From contig CM034233.1 in the NCBI GenBank assembly GCA_019916065.1, positions 12,171,573 to 12,235,572 on the forward strand: DNA of 64,000 nucleotides. The letters run 5' to 3'. Positions 61,030 through 64,000 of this stretch are shown here, in pieces (the stretch's first letter is position 1; each line of letters starts with the position of its first letter). The notes below the pieces were generated by a model, which had not been told where the DNA came from, ran no database searches, and saw nothing but the letters and a program-made list of their open reading frames with translations. The DNA is from Vitellaria paradoxa (lineage: Eukaryota > Streptophyta > Magnoliopsida > Ericales > Sapotaceae). The position numbers were made by a program, and so were the translations under genes.

Positions 61030-63386
61030 GGGAGCAGTTTGCTGTTGTGGTGGATCTTTGGCCTGTATTCTGCTTGTTGTACTGTGTTTGCTGCAACTGT
61101 TATGAAGAGGACATCTTCAGATTTTCATTGTTATTGTCAATATAATGAATGCTAGAATTGAATGCCCGGGCAGATTTTTAAGGTTGACTATTTTGTTGTA
61201 CTTGGTGCATCCATGAAATTTGATGGTAGTGTTGCACTTTGATCTTTATGGGTTGGCTGCATTTAGTATTGCTTGGTTCTTCTACTTCATTTCTAGATCC
61301 TATTTAATTTTGTGCCTGTTGGCTAATGTCCATTCGTATTACTGAATTTTTTTTACTTGTGATGGACCATGTACTGGCCTCCTATTTTGTTTGCGGGAAG
61401 ATCGAATGTGGCTGATTGGCTGATCATGTAGCAGCCGTTGATGCTGTTTTTACTTTGCGGTTGGTTGATATCATTTCTTGCTGGTTGCAAAGTACAATGG
61501 TTTTATCTCTGATGATTTCATTGTCGGTAAGGGTTAAAACTTGCGTGTTAGTAAAGTCCAAATGGGCTTCTGACCTTTGGCCTGACAATCCTTATCATTG
61601 CTGACTTCAAATTTTGGGCCTGGAAAGGACTTTAAGTAGCTGAGATGACCTGGAAGATGATTGGGGTCAACATGCCTTGACATGTAGCTGTTGCAGCTAA
61701 ATTGCTGGACCAGATACATAACATAGTGCTGATTCTAATATGAACCTGGTATGCTGGCTTGGACATCATTTGGTGATGTTGGACTTGGTGACAGGCATAT
61801 GCTTATTTTTTTTCCCAGTGTTTGGTTAGACTCTGCCACATTTATTCTTTGGCTGTTAGCTTTGTTACCCGCTGATGTAGCATGTGTCATTACACTGTTC
61901 TGTGATCTGGTGTATATGGTTTAAGCTTATGACAGTTGCATATTGTGACAGCCCATGAGATCGTGACTGTACATGTGATGTGATAGGCGAATTGTTCGTA
62001 GAGCGGTTGTTGCTGAACTTTGTGCTGATAGCTATTGAATCTGGTGTTGCCATTTTTGGTCTTGATGCATGTTGCGTGGTTTGGTAGCTGCGATGCAGCT
62101 GGTTTCAGTTAAAGTGATTTGCTTCTTCTTGCCTTGCGGTACATGTTGCTGATGTTGAACAATAAGATTTGGTATCATAATCTTCTGTTGCATTCTTGTT
62201 GGAATCTATTTGTTGCAGTCATATCCTATATTTCTTCTCTCCTGCCATCCAGTGTTCTTTCTGTTTCTTCCTGGTCAAAGAGGGGGAAAAAATATTGAAC
62301 TCTCTGTTTTAGCAGATTTTTGATTAGTTTATGTCAACTTACAGCTGCAGTGTGTTTGATTGCATGTCTTTTTGGAGTGCATTATTATTTCGGTTTGTTT
62401 TTTCCCATCGCTTTGAACGGTAAAGCATCCAAACACACACACATGTATATATATATATATATTTTTTTTTGATAAGTATGAAGACATATTTGGTAAGGTT
62501 GTGGTTTATCTTGGTTTCAGGCTATTTAAGTCTCTGCTCGCTTCTCATGTCCTCACATGCTGTCTCATGAAATTCAAAGTAAAATTATTTGTTCTTATTT
62601 TTTTCATTTGGGTAAAATGCGTGTTTGATGTAGGAGAATGTGGTGGGAGAATAGAAAGAGGGAGTGGGAAACTAATACTAAAACTGAAATCTAATTCAAA
62701 ATTCAATAATCATTCATTTATTCAAAGCTGATTAATCCAATGCAGGTGGCCTTCAAATTGGTTAACCGTAAACAACTTTGTTTCTGAAAATATTCATTCC
62801 TTGCATGCGATCCCTATCATTGTTGGAAATCATGCATCTTTGTGCTGGTTGGATGAGCTGCTGTAGAGGGAAGGCGTTTTATCATTAAACATGAAGAGTT
62901 AATAAAGTAATGCATTGTTCGAGGTGCTGAAAGTCTCTGGTATTGAGGCCTGTGATTAAGAGGTATTCCCCATGATCTCACTTCCTGACCCTAACCGATG
63001 TCTAAGTTAAGGAGACAAAATTTGTTGTCAAGTTGCAGCGAAATTGCCTCCCCCCACCTTCAAAAAAAAAAAAAAAAAAAGTTGCAGTGAAATTTACTAA
63101 TTTGACATTGTGAACCTCCGATCAGTTGACCGAATGAATAGTTATAACTTTTCCATCAAGGGATGTTGGAAGGGCTCATCTTTCTTGCAAATTATTTATA
63201 GATTGTCTTGGAGGGTGCCCTCTCTGGAATTAACTATCTGGGATTGTCCTCTCCTAGGAGTTCTAATTATTTATTGATCTCCCCTCTCGGAGGTCTCTTG
63301 TGGTCAAAGAACAATTTAGGGTGTTCCATTCTTTTGCATCCCTGAGTAGGTCAAGAAAACTTGAACCATTTGACAATTAGAGCAAC
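61030..63386. other. SC35 3' region and downstream intergenic DNA
   Basis: The first few hundred bases are probably SC35 3' UTR (an aat-rich sequence with tataatgaatg near 61140). The stretch 61400-62200 is T/G-rich and less AT-biased than other intergenic DNA, but no frame resembles a protein. (AC)n-(TA)n lies at 62434-62461 and an A run at 63062-63080. No gene supported. Confidence 0.5.
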
Positions 63387-63389
63387 TTA

Positions 63390-64000
63390 GGCCCTGTTTG
63401 ACAAAATTTTTGGTTTTTAATTTTCAGTTTTTGTTTTCATTTTTTAAAAATTGAATACAAAAACTCATTTGGTAAATTTATTTTTAGTTTTCAGTTTAAA
63501 AAAAAATGAAAACATAAAAAATGTGTTTTCTCAAGGTTGTTTGGTAATATTATCCTTTTTCTGTTTATATTTTATATGTTTATATTTTTATTTTTTGTTT
63601 TTTGAAGTCATTTTTTTTTCCTGAAATGAAAAACTAAAATTGCATTTGAAAATAAAATTTTATTTACAATTACTAATTTTTTATTTTCATAAAGTATTTA
63701 ATTTTATTAGTTTTTTAAGAATTAATTGAATTTAATAAATATATATTATATTAATTTAATTTAATTATATTATTTATTAAAAATAATTGAATAAAATATA
63801 AGTATTATATTATTTAATCCAATAAATATAAAATATTATTAATTATAATTTAATTATATTATTTACCAAAAATAATTGAATAAAATATATTTTATAATAA
63901 TTTAATTACATTTTTTATCAAAAATAATTTAATAAAATATAATTCATAGTAAATAAATAAATTGAATGAAATTAATTATTAAATTAAATTAATTTAATTA
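63390..64000. mobile_element. Tourist-like element (family C), cut by the window end
   Basis: The left end ggccctgtttgacaaaattt follows a possible TTA duplication at 63387-63389. From about 63537 the sequence parallels the CRY1 intron element at 39336-40245: tttggtaatattatc, then tgaaatgaaaaactaaaa, then ttttatttacaattactaatt, then tatttattaaaaataattga. The right end is outside the window. Confidence 0.7.

Overview
This is a plant nuclear genomic window, almost certainly from a flowering plant and most likely a eudicot. Its genes have many short exons, GT-AG introns up to 5.5 kb and AT-rich intergenic DNA, and MITEs, a SINE and a CACTA transposon are scattered among them. The protein families are all plant-type: a 14-3-3 of the epsilon class, a NIP aquaporin, cryptochrome 1 with the plant DAS tail, a clade of plant PP2C, and SC35. 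I could not identify the species.

Layout: (1) 553-11280, + strand, 14-3-3 protein, 7 coding exons, 253 aa. (2) 12110-14875, - strand, alpha/beta hydrolase, 4 exons, 319 aa, convergent with gene 1. (3) 19446-26172 (first exon unresolved, candidate near 27130), - strand, PP2C phosphatase with a 5.5 kb intron. (4) 27.9-34.1 kb, gene-poor AT-rich DNA with a large fold-back element and several MITEs. (5) 34158-36148, + strand, NIP aquaporin, 5 exons, 281 aa. (6) 37661-43648, - strand, cryptochrome 1, 4 exons, 682 aa, convergent with gene 5. (7) 45726-56424, a 10.7 kb CACTA (En/Spm) element with both termini, a 3-bp target duplication, GC-rich subterminal repeats and two decayed transposase genes. 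(8) 58598-61029, + strand, SC35 splicing factor, 8 coding exons, 256 aa. (9) 61-64 kb, intergenic DNA ending inside another MITE.

All exon boundaries were set by hand, by matching reading frame, splice phase and family conservation across GT-AG junctions; the stated lengths are sums of those exons. The host genes are ordinary housekeeping, signalling and light-response genes and do not form a functional cluster. The more interesting content is mobile DNA: several short non-autonomous families occur here in two or more copies with target duplications that can be read directly, an Au-type SINE sits in a 14-3-3 intron, and the CACTA element is structurally complete but coding-defective. I found no CRISPR, tRNA or rRNA, and no convincing novel multi-gene system.
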